The notes beneath the pieces are model-generated. The model searched no databases. It was not told where the DNA came from and was given only the letters and a program-made list of their open reading frames with translations. The translations under genes were made by a program, and so were the position numbers. Positions 56,411-64,000 of a DNA stretch of 64,000 bases are shown here, in pieces. Position 1 is the stretch's first letter; each line of letters opens with the position of its first letter. Origin of the DNA: Uranotaenia lowii (taxonomy: Eukaryota > Arthropoda > Insecta > Diptera > Culicidae); the NCBI RefSeq assembly GCF_029784155.1, contig NC_073691.1:21480006-21544005 (forward strand), written 5' to 3'.

Positions 56411-57284
56411 ACTTTAAAATGCGAGTTCTGGCCTTTAGAAGCCGTTTTTCGGGATTCTGAGCTTAATTTGGGATCACAACTTTAAAATGCGATTTCTGGC
56501 CTTTAGAAGCCGTTTTTCGGGATTCTAAGCTTAATTTGGGATCACAACTTTAAAATGCGATTTTTGACCTTTAGAAGCCGTTTTTCGGGATTCTGAGCCT
56601 AATTTGGGATCAAAACTTTAAAATGCGATTTCTGGCCTTTGGAAGCCGTTTTTCGGGATTCTGAGCTTAATTTGGGATCACAATTCTGAGCTTAATTTGG
56701 GATCACAACTTTAAAATGCGATTTCTGGCCTTTAGAAGCCGTTTTTCGGGATTCTGAGCTTAATTTGGGATCACAACTTTAAAATGCGATTTCCGGCCTT
56801 TAGAATCGTTTTTTCGGGATTCTGAGCTTAATTTGGGATCACAACTTTAAAATGCGATTTCTGGCCTTTGGAAGCCGTTTTTCGGGATTCTGAGCTTAAT
56901 TTGGGATCACAACTTTAAAATGCGATTTCTGGCCTTTAGAAGCCGTTTTTCGGGATTCTGAGCTTAATTTGGGATCACAACTTTAAAATGCGATTTCCGG
57001 CCTTTAGAAGCGTTTTTTCGAGATTCTGAGCTCAATTTGGGATCACAACTTTAAAATGCGATTTCCGGCCTTTAGAAGCGGGTTTTCGGGATTCTGAGCT
57101 TAATTTGGGATCACAACTTTAAAATGCGATTTCTGGCCTTTAGAAGCCGTTTTTCGGGATTCTGAGCTTAATTTGGGATCACAACTTTAAAATGCGATTT
57201 CTGGCCTTTAGAAGCCGTTTTTCGGGATTCTAAGCTTAATTTGGGATCACAACTTTAAAATGCGATTTCTGGCCTTTAGAAGCC

Positions 57285-57305
57285 GTTTTTCGGGATTAGC
57301 TTAAT
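57285..57305. other. Monomer with 3-bp deletion
   Basis: GGGATTCTGAGCTTAA is shortened to GGGATTAGCTTAA, a loss of three bases just before the TTTTTGACC monomer. By comparison with other cassettes the ancestral form would have been TAAGCTT. It is the only 3-bp indel I saw. Confidence 0.85.
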
Positions 57306-58181
57306 TTGGGATCACAACTTTAAAATGCGATTTTTGACCTTTAGAAGCCGTTTTTCGGGATTCTGAGCCTAATTTGGGATCAAAACTTTAAAATGCGATT
57401 TCTGGCCTTTGGAAGCCGTTTTTCGGGATTCTGAGCTTAATTTGGGATCACAATTCTGAGCTTAATTTGGGATCACAACTTTAAAATGCGATTTCTGGCC
57501 TTTAGAAGCCGTTTTTCGGGATTCTGAGCTTAATTTGGGATCACAACTTTAAAATGCGATTTCTGGCCTTTAGAAGCCGTTTTTCGGGATTCTGAGCTTA
57601 ATTTGGGATCACAACTTTAAAATGCGATTTCTGGCCTTTAGAAGCCGTTTTTCGGGATTCTGAGCTTAATTTGGGATCACAACTTTAAAATGCGATTTCT
57701 GGCCTTTAGAAACCGTTTTTCGGGATTCTGAGCTTAATTTGGGATCACAACTTTAAAATGCGATTTCTGGCCTTTAGAAGCCGTTTTTCGGGATTCTGAG
57801 CTTAATTTGGGATCACAACTTTAAAATGCGAGTTCTGGCCTTTAGAAGCCGTTTTTCGGGATTCTGAGCTTAATTTGGGATCACAACTTTAAAATGCGAT
57901 TTCTGGCCTTTAGAAGCCGTTTTTCGGGATTCTGAGCTTAATTTGGGATCACAACTTTAAAATGCGATTTCTGGCCTTTAGAAACCGTTTTTCGGGATTC
58001 TGAGCTTAATTTGGGATCACAACTTTAAAATGCGATTTCTGGCCTTTAGAAGCCGTTTTTCGGGATTCTGAGCTTAATTTGGGATCACAACTTTAAAATG
58101 CGAGTTCTGGCCTTTAGAAGCCGTTTTTCGGGATTCTGAGCTTAATTTGGGATCACAACTTTAAAATGCGATTTCTGGCCT

Positions 58182-59545
58182 TTGGAAGCGTTTTTTCGAG
58201 ATTCTGAGCTTAATTTGGGATCACAAGTTTAAAATGCGATTTCTGGCCTTTAGAAGCCGTTTTTTGGGATTCTGAGCTTAATTTGGGATCAAAACTTTAA
58301 AATGCGATTTCTGGCCTTTGGAAGCCGTTTTTCGGGATTCTGAGCTTAATTTGGGATCACAACTTTAAAATGCGATTTCTGGCCTTTAGAAGCCGTTTTT
58401 CGGGATTCTGAGCTTAATTTGGGATCACAACTTTAAAATGCGATTTCCGGCCTTTAGAAGCGTTTTTTCGAGATTCTGAGCTCAATTTGGGATCACAACT
58501 TTAAAATGCGATTTCCGGCCTTTAGAAGCGGGTTTTCGGGATTCTGAGCTTAATTTGGGATCACAACTTTAAAATGCGATTTCTGGCCTTTAGAAGCCGT
58601 TTTTCGGGATTCTGAGCTTAATTTGGGATCACAACTTTAAAATGCGATTTCTGGCCTTTAGAAGCCGTTTTTCGGGATTCTAAGCTTAATTTGGGATCAC
58701 AACTTTAAAATGCGATTTTTGACCTTTAGAAGCCGTTTTTCGGGATTCTGAGCCTAATTTGGGATCAAAACTTTAAAATGCGATTTCTGGCCTTTGGAAG
58801 CCGTTTTTCGGGATTCTGAGCTTAATTTGGGATCACAATTCTGAGCTTAATTTGGGATCACAACTTTAAAATGCGATTTCTGGCCTTTAGAAGCCGTTTT
58901 TCGGGATTCTGAGCTTAATTTGGGATCACAACTTTAAAATGCGATTTCCGGCCTTTAGAATCGTTTTTTCGGGATTCTGAGCTTAATTTGGGATCACAAC
59001 TTTAAAATGCGATTTCCGGCCTTTAGAAGCGGGTTTTCGGGATTCTGAGCTTAATTTGGGATCACAACTTTAAAATGCGATTTCTGGCCTTTAGAAGCCG
59101 TTTTTCGGGATTCTGAGCTTAATTTGGGATCACAACTTTAAAATGCGATTTCTGGCCTTTAGAAGCCGTTTTTCGGGATTCTGAGCTTAATTTGGGATCA
59201 CAACTTTAAAATGCGATTTCTGGCCTTTAGAAGCCGTTTTTCGGGATTCTGAGCTTAATTTGGGATCACAACTTTAAAATGCGATTTCTGGCCTTTAGAA
59301 GCGTTTTTTCGAGATTCTGAGCTTAATTTGGGATCACAAGTTTAAAATGCGATTTCTGGCCTTTAGAAGCGTTTTTTCGGGATTCTGAGCTTAATTTGGG
59401 ATCACAACTTTAAAATGCGAGTTCTGGCCTTTAGAAACCGTTTTTGGGGATTCTGAGCTTAATTTGGGATCACAACTTTAAAATGCGATTTCTGGCCTTT
59501 AGAAGCCGTTTTTCGGGATTCTGAGCCTAATTTGGGATCACAACT
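58182..59545. repeat. Right-end satellite block, third occurrence
   Basis: This block matches 55,050-56,410 at a constant +3,132 bp, including the 25-bp insert (55,707 to 58,839), the GAATCGTTTTTTCGGG monomer and the GAAACCGTTTTTGGGG monomer near 59,434. The offset is explained by 45 monomers plus three 25-bp inserts minus a 3-bp deletion at about 57,297. The match stops near 59,545, where this copy continues with CCTTTGG rather than the GAGTTCTGG monomer. Part of the same run is present again from 60,113 to about 60,720. Confidence 0.8.
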
Positions 59546-61079
59546 TTAAAATGCGATTTCTGGCCTTTGGAAGCCGTTTTTCGGGATTCTGAGCTTAATT
59601 TGGGATCACAATTCTGAGCTTAATTTGGGATCACAACTTTAAAATGCGATTTCTGGCCTTTAGAAGCCGTTTTTCGGGATTCTGAGCTTAATTTGGGATC
59701 ACAACTTTAAAATGCGATTTCCGGCCTTTAGAATCGTTTTTTCGGGATTCTGAGCTTAATTTGGGATCACAACTTTAAAATGCGATTTCCGGCCTTTAGA
59801 ATCGTTTTTTCGGGATTCTGAGCTTAATTTGGGATCACAACTTTAAAATGCGATTTCCGGCCTTTAGAAGCGGGTTTTCGGGATTCTGAGCTTAATTTGG
59901 GATCACAACTTTAAAATGCGATTTCTGGCCTTTAGAAGCCGTTTTTCGGGATTCTAAGCTTAATTTGGGATCACAACTTTAAAATGCGATTTTTGACCTT
60001 TAGAAGCCGTTTTTCGGGATTCTGAGCCTAATTTGGGATCAAAACTTTAAAATGCGATTTCTGGCCTTTGGAAGCCGTTTTTCGGGATTCTGAGCTTAAT
60101 TTGGGATCACAATTCTGAGCTTAATTTGGGATCACAACTTTAAAATGCGATTTCTGGCCTTTAGAAGCCGTTTTTCGGGATTCTGAGCTTAATTTGGGAT
60201 CACAACTTTAAAATGCGATTTCCGGCCTTTAGAATCGTTTTTTCGGGATTCTGAGCTTAATTTGGGATCACAACTTTAAAATGCGATTTCCGGCCTTTAG
60301 AAGCGGGTTTTCGGGATTCTGAGCTTAATTTGGGATCACAACTTTAAAATGCGATTTCTGGCCTTTAGAAGCCGTTTTTCGGGATTCTGAGCTTAATTTG
60401 GGATCACAACTTTAAAATGCGATTTCTGGCCTTTAGAAGCCGTTTTTCGGGATTCTGAGCTTAATTTGGGATCACAACTTTAAAATGCGATTTCTGGCCT
60501 TTAGAAGCCGTTTTTCGGGATTCTGAGCTTAATTTGGGATCACAACTTTAAAATGCGATTTCTGGCCTTTAGAAGCGTTTTTTCGAGATTCTGAGCTTAA
60601 TTTGGGATCACAAGTTGAAAATGCGATTTCTGGCCTTTAGAAGCCGTTTTTCGGGATTCTGAGCTTAATTTGGGATCACAACTTTAAAATGCGAGTTCTG
60701 GCCTTTAGAAACCGTTTTTGGGGATTCTGAGCTTAATTTGGGATCACAACTTTAAAATGCGATTTCTGGCCTTTAGAAGCCGTTTTTCGGGATTCTGAGC
60801 TTAATTTGGGATCACAACTTTAAAATGCGATTTCCGGCCTTTAGAAGCGTTTTTTCGAGATTCTGAGCTCAATTTGGGATCACAACTTTAAAATGCGATT
60901 TCCGACCTTTAGAAGCGTTTTTTCGGGATTCTGAGCTTAATTTGGGATCACAACTTTAAAATGCGATTTCTGGCCTTTAGAAGCCGTTTTTCGGGATTCT
61001 GAGCTTAATTTGGGATCACAATTCTGAGCTTAATTTGGGATCACAACTTTAAAATGCGATTTCTGGCCTTTAGAAGCCG

Positions 61080-61579
61080 NNNNNNNNNNNNNNNNNNNNN
61101 NNNNNNNNNNNNNNNNNNNNNNNNNNNNNNNNNNNNNNNNNNNNNNNNNNNNNNNNNNNNNNNNNNNNNNNNNNNNNNNNNNNNNNNNNNNNNNNNNNNN
61201 NNNNNNNNNNNNNNNNNNNNNNNNNNNNNNNNNNNNNNNNNNNNNNNNNNNNNNNNNNNNNNNNNNNNNNNNNNNNNNNNNNNNNNNNNNNNNNNNNNNN
61301 NNNNNNNNNNNNNNNNNNNNNNNNNNNNNNNNNNNNNNNNNNNNNNNNNNNNNNNNNNNNNNNNNNNNNNNNNNNNNNNNNNNNNNNNNNNNNNNNNNNN
61401 NNNNNNNNNNNNNNNNNNNNNNNNNNNNNNNNNNNNNNNNNNNNNNNNNNNNNNNNNNNNNNNNNNNNNNNNNNNNNNNNNNNNNNNNNNNNNNNNNNNN
61501 NNNNNNNNNNNNNNNNNNNNNNNNNNNNNNNNNNNNNNNNNNNNNNNNNNNNNNNNNNNNNNNNNNNNNNNNNNNNNNN
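61080..61579. other. Assembly gap of exactly 500 N
   Basis: All 500 bases are N. A round number like this is a scaffolding placeholder, not a measured size. The satellite is intact up to 61,079, ending mid-monomer in AGAAGCCG, and unrelated sequence starts at 61,580. The right edge of the array therefore lies inside the gap or was never assembled, and adjacency of array and flank rests only on scaffolding. Confidence 0.99.
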
Positions 61580-62199
61580 CGTAGTACAGTGGCTGTTTGG
61601 GTGGACGATGTCTGAGATCTGAGATTCAGTTGATTTATATGCGCTTTGTTTCTGTTGAGGCCTAAGTAAGACTGAGCGATTGTCTGATGGAAAATTGTGG
61701 CTTGAAAATCTCTGATTTGGCTCTCGAAAAATGACTAAAAAAATGCTATAATGGGACACTATGAAAGAGATAGTCGAAAATTACATTCTTGAGTCTTATT
61801 GCAGGGTTCTAAAAGACGAAATTTAAAAAATACTTTGGAAACGTACCATTTTCTAAAGTGGATAGTTCTGTTGATTGTTAGAATTTTCAAAATTTTGAAA
61901 TTTCGCAGTGCTTTAACAATTTTTATATACATAGGTATCTTAATCGTTGGGGTATTTTGGCAAGGTCATCAATTTCTACAATTTTGGGATATTCCAATAA
62001 TCCCGACAATTTAAAAAATATTATTTATCAATTTAATAGTTGTACAGATTTGGATAATTCTGAGAATTAAAAAATTCAGATAATTCATAGTTTTTGAGTT
62101 GCATAGAATTTAAGAGCTTTTTTTTACCAGTTATAGATTTAAAATTTCGAAAATTGGTAAAAGTTCATCACCCGTTTTTTTCAAAATTCTTATAGGGAA
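61580..62199. other. AT-rich flank, no gene recognised
   Basis: This is unique-looking AT-rich sequence without similarity to the 68-bp monomer. Reading frames here are short. The longest (61,799-62,014, 71 codons) opens at TTG, which is not credible in a eukaryotic nuclear genome. A near-palindromic patch (AATTCTGAGAATT at about 62,056-62,068) and the repeated GATAATTC (62,053 and 62,079) are the only local structure. I see no promoter, RNA gene or mobile element. Confidence 0.6.
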
Positions 62200-62254
62200 T
62201 AGTAAAATATGAAACTGATCACAAACATGTACAGGATCTCAATGAAACTTGATG

Positions 62255-62309
62255 TTTCCTCGAAGAGATTCCTTTTTTCTTAACTCTAAGCGTACATCTT
62301 TCGAGGAAA
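62255..62309. repeat. 10-bp perfect inverted repeat
   Basis: TTTCCTCGAA (62,255-62,264) pairs perfectly with TTCGAGGAAA (62,300-62,309) across a 35-base spacer that contains a T6 run. It falls inside the presumed SINE body, so a hairpin in the element RNA is possible. Confidence 0.85.
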
Positions 62310-62368
62310 TGATTGCTAGCTCCTTACAAATGCTAAAGCCACCAACCCACAGAAAAGTGAACTATGTA

Positions 62369-62441
62369 TGACGTGACCGGGATTCGATCTCATGCCCGCT
62401 GGTTTAGAAGACTAGGAGGCTATCCTCTACTCCACGGGTTG
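62369..62441 (-). pseudogene. Degenerate tRNA-Arg(UCU)-like sequence
   Basis: On the minus strand the 73-nt stretch fits a tRNA layout. The anticodon loop is CTTCTAA (62,410-62,404) with anticodon TCT at 62,408-62,406, and its stem CTAGT/ACCAG has one A-C mismatch. Box A-like TGGAGTAGAGG and box B-like AGATCGAATCC are present, and the T loop is ATCGAAT. The T stem has two mismatches, the D stem is weak, and the acceptor arms (62,441-62,435 and 62,376-62,370) pair at about two of seven positions. A working tRNA is therefore unlikely. Matching box spacing and the Arg anticodon support descent from a tRNA-Arg, either as a SINE head or as a pseudogene. Confidence 0.7.
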
Positions 62442-62810
62442 CGGCGTATTTATCTTTATCAACGATTGATTTCACTAAAAACTTGTTTAAACCAAGCATT
62501 CCAGAATTTTTCATTCGCGTATCTAAGCTGGGCAGTTCCTGACAATTTTTCTGAAAACCGGTCGTTTAAGTTCAAATTTTCCAATCCAAAAACCGGGCAA
62601 TGTCCGGGCATAAAAACCTCAAGATAAAGTAAAAAAAATCATTTCAAATTTTAATTTTTCTTCGAAACACATAAGCATCCCTCAGAAAAATGCTTCAATA
62701 AATTTTTCCTTGTGTATTTTGATGGAAATGAATAAAAAAAATCGCTTTTGAACTCAACGATCAGAATTACAATTTGGGTTTTTCCTATTTTTTTTTTCAA
62801 ATACAGACCC
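62442..62810. other. AT-rich flank with a short direct repeat
   Basis: No gene is supported. A short frame (62,364-62,627) overlaps the tRNA-like sequence in antisense and lacks any recognisable protein feature. CCGGGCAATGT at about 62,593 is followed directly by the related CCGGGCATAAA, a small GC-rich direct repeat in AT-rich context that may belong to an old dispersed repeat. Confidence 0.5.
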
Positions 62811-62817
62811 CGTTCGA

Positions 62818-62861
62818 TTTTGGCAACATTCGTGCTAAACCGTTGGTTTTGGCAACATTTT
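62818..62861. repeat. 13-bp direct repeat, offset 29 bp
   Basis: TTTTGGCAACATT occurs at 62,818-62,830 and again at 62,847-62,859. The sequence upstream (CCCCGTTCGA) is less AT-rich than its surroundings. This may be a fragment of a transposable element, but no terminal structure is visible. Confidence 0.7.
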
Positions 62862-63374
62862 TAAAAAAAACTTTTTTTTTGTTACCTTTTATTTTCTACA
62901 CAGATTTTACTTTAATCAAAATCAAACATAATATTAGCATTAGATTTATTAGACTGGTTAAATTTTTCCTTTTTTTACTGCTTAAATCTAATTTAATTGT
63001 TCGGACAGTTTTCTTTAGAAAGTTTCGATAGTTTGACAAATCTTTTAAAATGCCGAAAGTTTGGTTGGAAAAATTCACGAATTCAATAATTTTTGAAACC
63101 ACCTTGTTTATTTCGGAAATTTCGCAATTTGGAATGCGCCAAAGGAAACAAAACTACAACACAGTTATAGATTAAATAGAAGAGCTCGGATATTTGATTT
63201 GTACTAAACAGTTTAATGAGCGTAACTTTTTAACCTATCTATAACTTTTAGCATCCACCTTTAATCATTGAATCCGAAATGCTTCATCAACATGCTTCTT
63301 TAGTATGAATTTACCAATTCAAGTTGATATTTTTTTCAGAATGTTTTCGTTATTTGGATAATTGAACGAGGCCG
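62862..63374. other. AT-rich flank, nothing recognised
   Basis: The sequence is low-complexity and T-rich, with homopolymer runs (for example about 62,864-62,880). The short frames on both strands open at TTG or GTG and encode biased, lysine- and phenylalanine-rich peptides, as expected by chance in AT-rich DNA. No gene, RNA or mobile element is supported. Confidence 0.6.
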
Positions 63375-63410
63375 TCAGGCTTGTTCAGATGTCAAATGAA
63401 TGAAGCCTGA
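63375..63410. repeat. 8-bp inverted repeat
   Basis: TCAGGCTT (63,375-63,382) and AAGCCTGA (63,403-63,410) are perfect reverse complements with a 20-base spacer. Significance is uncertain, and chance is possible. Confidence 0.6.
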
Positions 63411-63461
63411 GATTGGCAGTACATTTACAATGCTCAAACCTGATGCTCTCTTTCTCTTTTG

Positions 63462-63690
63462 TTTTTTTTTTTTTTTACATCAATAACGGCGCCGGCCACG
63501 TCCTAGTAGTCAATGGATAGATTGCAAAAGGTAGAAAGGGATGAAAGATCAATCTTGTGCTTTAGGACCTCGGCATCCTAGCAAAAAATTTTGTTAGGAA
63601 ACTACGGGGAAAGATAAGATCAGGAAACACTTTCGACTAGTGTACAATCTCATTGTTGAAACCTCTTTTCTTAAGCTTCTCCTGTTTCCT
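63462..63690 (-). mobile_element. Possible poly-A end of a minus-strand retroelement
   Basis: Fifteen T residues (63,462-63,476) are followed by a sharply GC-richer block (GGCGCCGGCCACG at about 63,488-63,500) in an otherwise AT-rich region. On the minus strand this reads as sequence ending in GGCGCCGTTATTGATGT and then A15, the shape of the 3' end of a polyadenylated retroelement (LINE, SINE or processed copy). The upstream limit is unclear. No reverse transcriptase or other protein can be read, and I see no target-site duplication. The inner part has two direct copies of AGGAAAC (about 63,597 and 63,622) and an inverted one (about 63,684). Confidence 0.4.
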
Positions 63691-64000
63691 ACTAAACTAT
63701 TCAATTATGGAAGAATCAAAATCTTTCCATTGCTCAAGTAAATGAATATGTATACGAAAAAAATTGGACATTATTTCTTATTATTTTGCTGAATACAACC
63801 ATACGTGACAATTTTTTCTTCAATTAGTTAAGAAAAAATTAAGACATTTTCAAATCAAACAACTCAATTATTAGGAACATGTTTTATACCTACTCACCTA
63901 ACAGTGTCATGATCAAAGTTTTGTCATTGTTAAATTAAGATTTGTATTGAATTTATTTGAAGTACTTTATTATTTTTGAAGACAAACAGCAAACAACAAG
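63691..64000. other. AT-rich flank, nothing recognised
   Basis: The last 310 bases are AT-rich with short homopolymers and no reading frame of note. No RNA gene, repeat or regulatory site can be supported. Confidence 0.55.

Larger units (their letters stand above)
35461..60075. repeat. Multi-variant monomer cassette confined to the right half
   Basis: A fixed order of diagnostic changes spans about two monomers: p25 G>A (TAAGCTT), then p62 C>T with p65 G>A (TTTTTGACC), p29 T>C (GAGCCTAA), p43 C>A (GATCAAAAC) and p3 A>G (CCTTTGG). Complete examples start at about 35,461, 41,001, 45,317, 47,314, 48,198, 48,946, 54,300, 55,549, 56,526, 58,681 and 59,955. The first has TTAGG in place of TTTGG. 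Another at about 57,298 follows a 3-bp deletion. Partial forms lacking some changes are at about 49,730, 50,210, 50,550 and 51,228. TTTTTGACC was not seen left of 35.4 kb. The interval given is the span containing the copies, not one element. Confidence 0.85.
54458..61046. repeat. 25-bp partial-monomer duplications, dispersed right-end set (8)
   Basis: Copies start at 54,458, 55,707, 56,684, 57,454, 58,839, 59,612, 60,113 and 61,022. Most directly follow a CCTTTGG monomer that closes the TAAGCTT/TTTTTGACC cassette, so the insert travels with that cassette. The last one lies 34 bp before the assembly gap. All eight duplicate the same p21-p45 segment as the left-hand copies. Confidence 0.93.
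1..61079. repeat. 68-bp satellite DNA array, about 890 monomers
   Basis: Head-to-tail copies of a 68-bp unit fill the whole interval in one orientation. A clean reference monomer is bases 69-136, and numbering p1-p68 below starts at base 69. Landmarks are TTAGAAGCCG (p1-10), TTCTGAGCTT (p21-30), TTTGGGATCAC (p33-43) and AAAATGCGATTT (p50-61). GC is 27 of 68. Recurring variants include p2 T>C, p1 T>C, p3 A>G, p9-10 CG>GT, p18 G>A, p25 G>A, p29 T>C, p30 T>C, p46 C>G, p50 A>G, p59 T>G and p63 T>C. Length is almost invariant: apart from 22 copies of one 25-bp partial duplication, I saw only a few 1-3 bp indels. The copy number comes from subtracting those and dividing by 68. The left edge is not reached, so total size is unknown. 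Stops occur in all frames over any three monomers, so it is not coding. Its function is unknown. Confidence 0.99.
62200..62441 (-). mobile_element. Probable tRNA-derived SINE, minus strand
   Basis: Read on the minus strand, a tRNA-Arg-like head (62,441 down to 62,369) is followed by about 170 bp of tRNA-unrelated sequence, the layout of a tRNA-derived SINE. The body contains a perfect 10-bp inverted repeat. I found no clear target-site duplication or simple-sequence tail, so the left limit is approximate. tRNA-Arg-derived SINEs are known in mosquitoes (the Twin family of Culex), but I cannot align this element to any family here. A lone degenerate tRNA pseudogene in unrelated flank is the alternative. 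Confidence 0.45.

Noticed and set aside
1..61079. CRISPR array
   Set aside because: The repeats are contiguous with no unique spacers. The 68-bp unit is repeated in full, which is a satellite pattern.
1..61079. Telomeric or rDNA spacer repeat
   Set aside because: The unit has no short telomere-like motif, and no rRNA gene or promoter-like block is present in or beside the array.
1..61079. Repeated 3' splice-site-like motif (TTTCTGGCCTTTAG) in every monomer
   Set aside because: It resembles a pyrimidine tract plus AG, but there is no matching 5' splice site consensus or coding exon, so it is probably coincidental.
61054..61584. Open frame of 176 codons across the gap on the plus strand
   Set aside because: Almost all of it is N. 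The readable part is satellite, which has stops in every frame.
61070..61759. Open frame of 229 codons on the minus strand
   Set aside because: Most of it is the N gap. The remaining 60 residues on the flank side have no recognisable protein feature.
61799..62014. 71-codon frame with hydrophobic stretches resembling a small membrane protein
   Set aside because: It opens at TTG, and hydrophobic runs arise by chance in T-rich DNA. There is no support for a gene.
62364..62627. 87-codon ATG frame
   Set aside because: It runs antisense through the tRNA-like sequence and shows no domain, so it is a chance frame.
63011..63060. Short matches to the monomer in the flank (CTTTAGAA and TTTTAAAATGC)
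   Set aside because: They are too short and in wrong spacing for a monomer. Chance similarity in AT-rich sequence is more likely than a stray copy.
62774..63102. Overlapping frames on both strands (62,774-63,031 plus; 62,896-63,102 minus)
   Set aside because: Start codons are TTG and GTG, and the composition is F- and K-rich, as expected in AT-rich non-coding DNA.

Overview
The window is almost entirely non-coding satellite DNA. From base 1 to 61,079 it is one uninterrupted head-to-tail array of a 68-bp monomer, about 890 copies, about 40% GC, all in the same orientation. The array runs off the left edge and ends on the right in a run of exactly 500 N (61,080-61,579). The last 2.4 kb (61,580-64,000) is AT-rich flank with no convincing gene. 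It holds fragments that look like dispersed mobile DNA: a degenerate tRNA-Arg(UCU)-like sequence on the minus strand that is probably the head of a SINE, and a 15-T run bordering a GC-rich block that reads as the poly-A end of a minus-strand retroelement.

This is a eukaryotic nuclear genome: a tens-of-kb satellite, a tRNA-derived SINE, poly-A retroelement debris and a fixed-size scaffold gap. An insect is likely, and a mosquito is a reasonable guess because tRNA-Arg-derived SINEs are known there, but nothing seen here proves the species.

The array is hierarchical. Monomers differ by a small set of recurring substitutions, and these diagnostic variants occur in repeated orders. Going left to right: (a) about 1-16.95 kb holds three copies of a long block (starting near 1.0, 8.28 and 14.53 kb) whose monomer order is largely shared, with gains and losses of whole monomers; (b) 16.95-20.28 kb is a mixed zone where a 25-bp partial-monomer duplication first appears; (c) 20.28-30.62 kb is a near-perfect tandem duplication of 5,169 bp; (d) 30.6-37.7 kb is dominated by the plain monomer type; (e) 37.73-46.45 kb is a second tandem duplication with unit about 4.4 kb; (f) 46.5-61.08 kb is built from a four-variant cassette, with blocks repeated at offsets of 1,317 and 3,132 bp. 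Some variants are confined to the left half and others to the right half, as expected of local amplification by unequal exchange.

Because 68 is not a multiple of 3 and the monomer contains several stop codons, no long reading frame can cross the array. If it has a function it would be structural (heterochromatin, centromere or pericentromere) or through non-coding RNA such as satellite-derived piRNAs. The sequence is compatible with these but does not demonstrate any of them.
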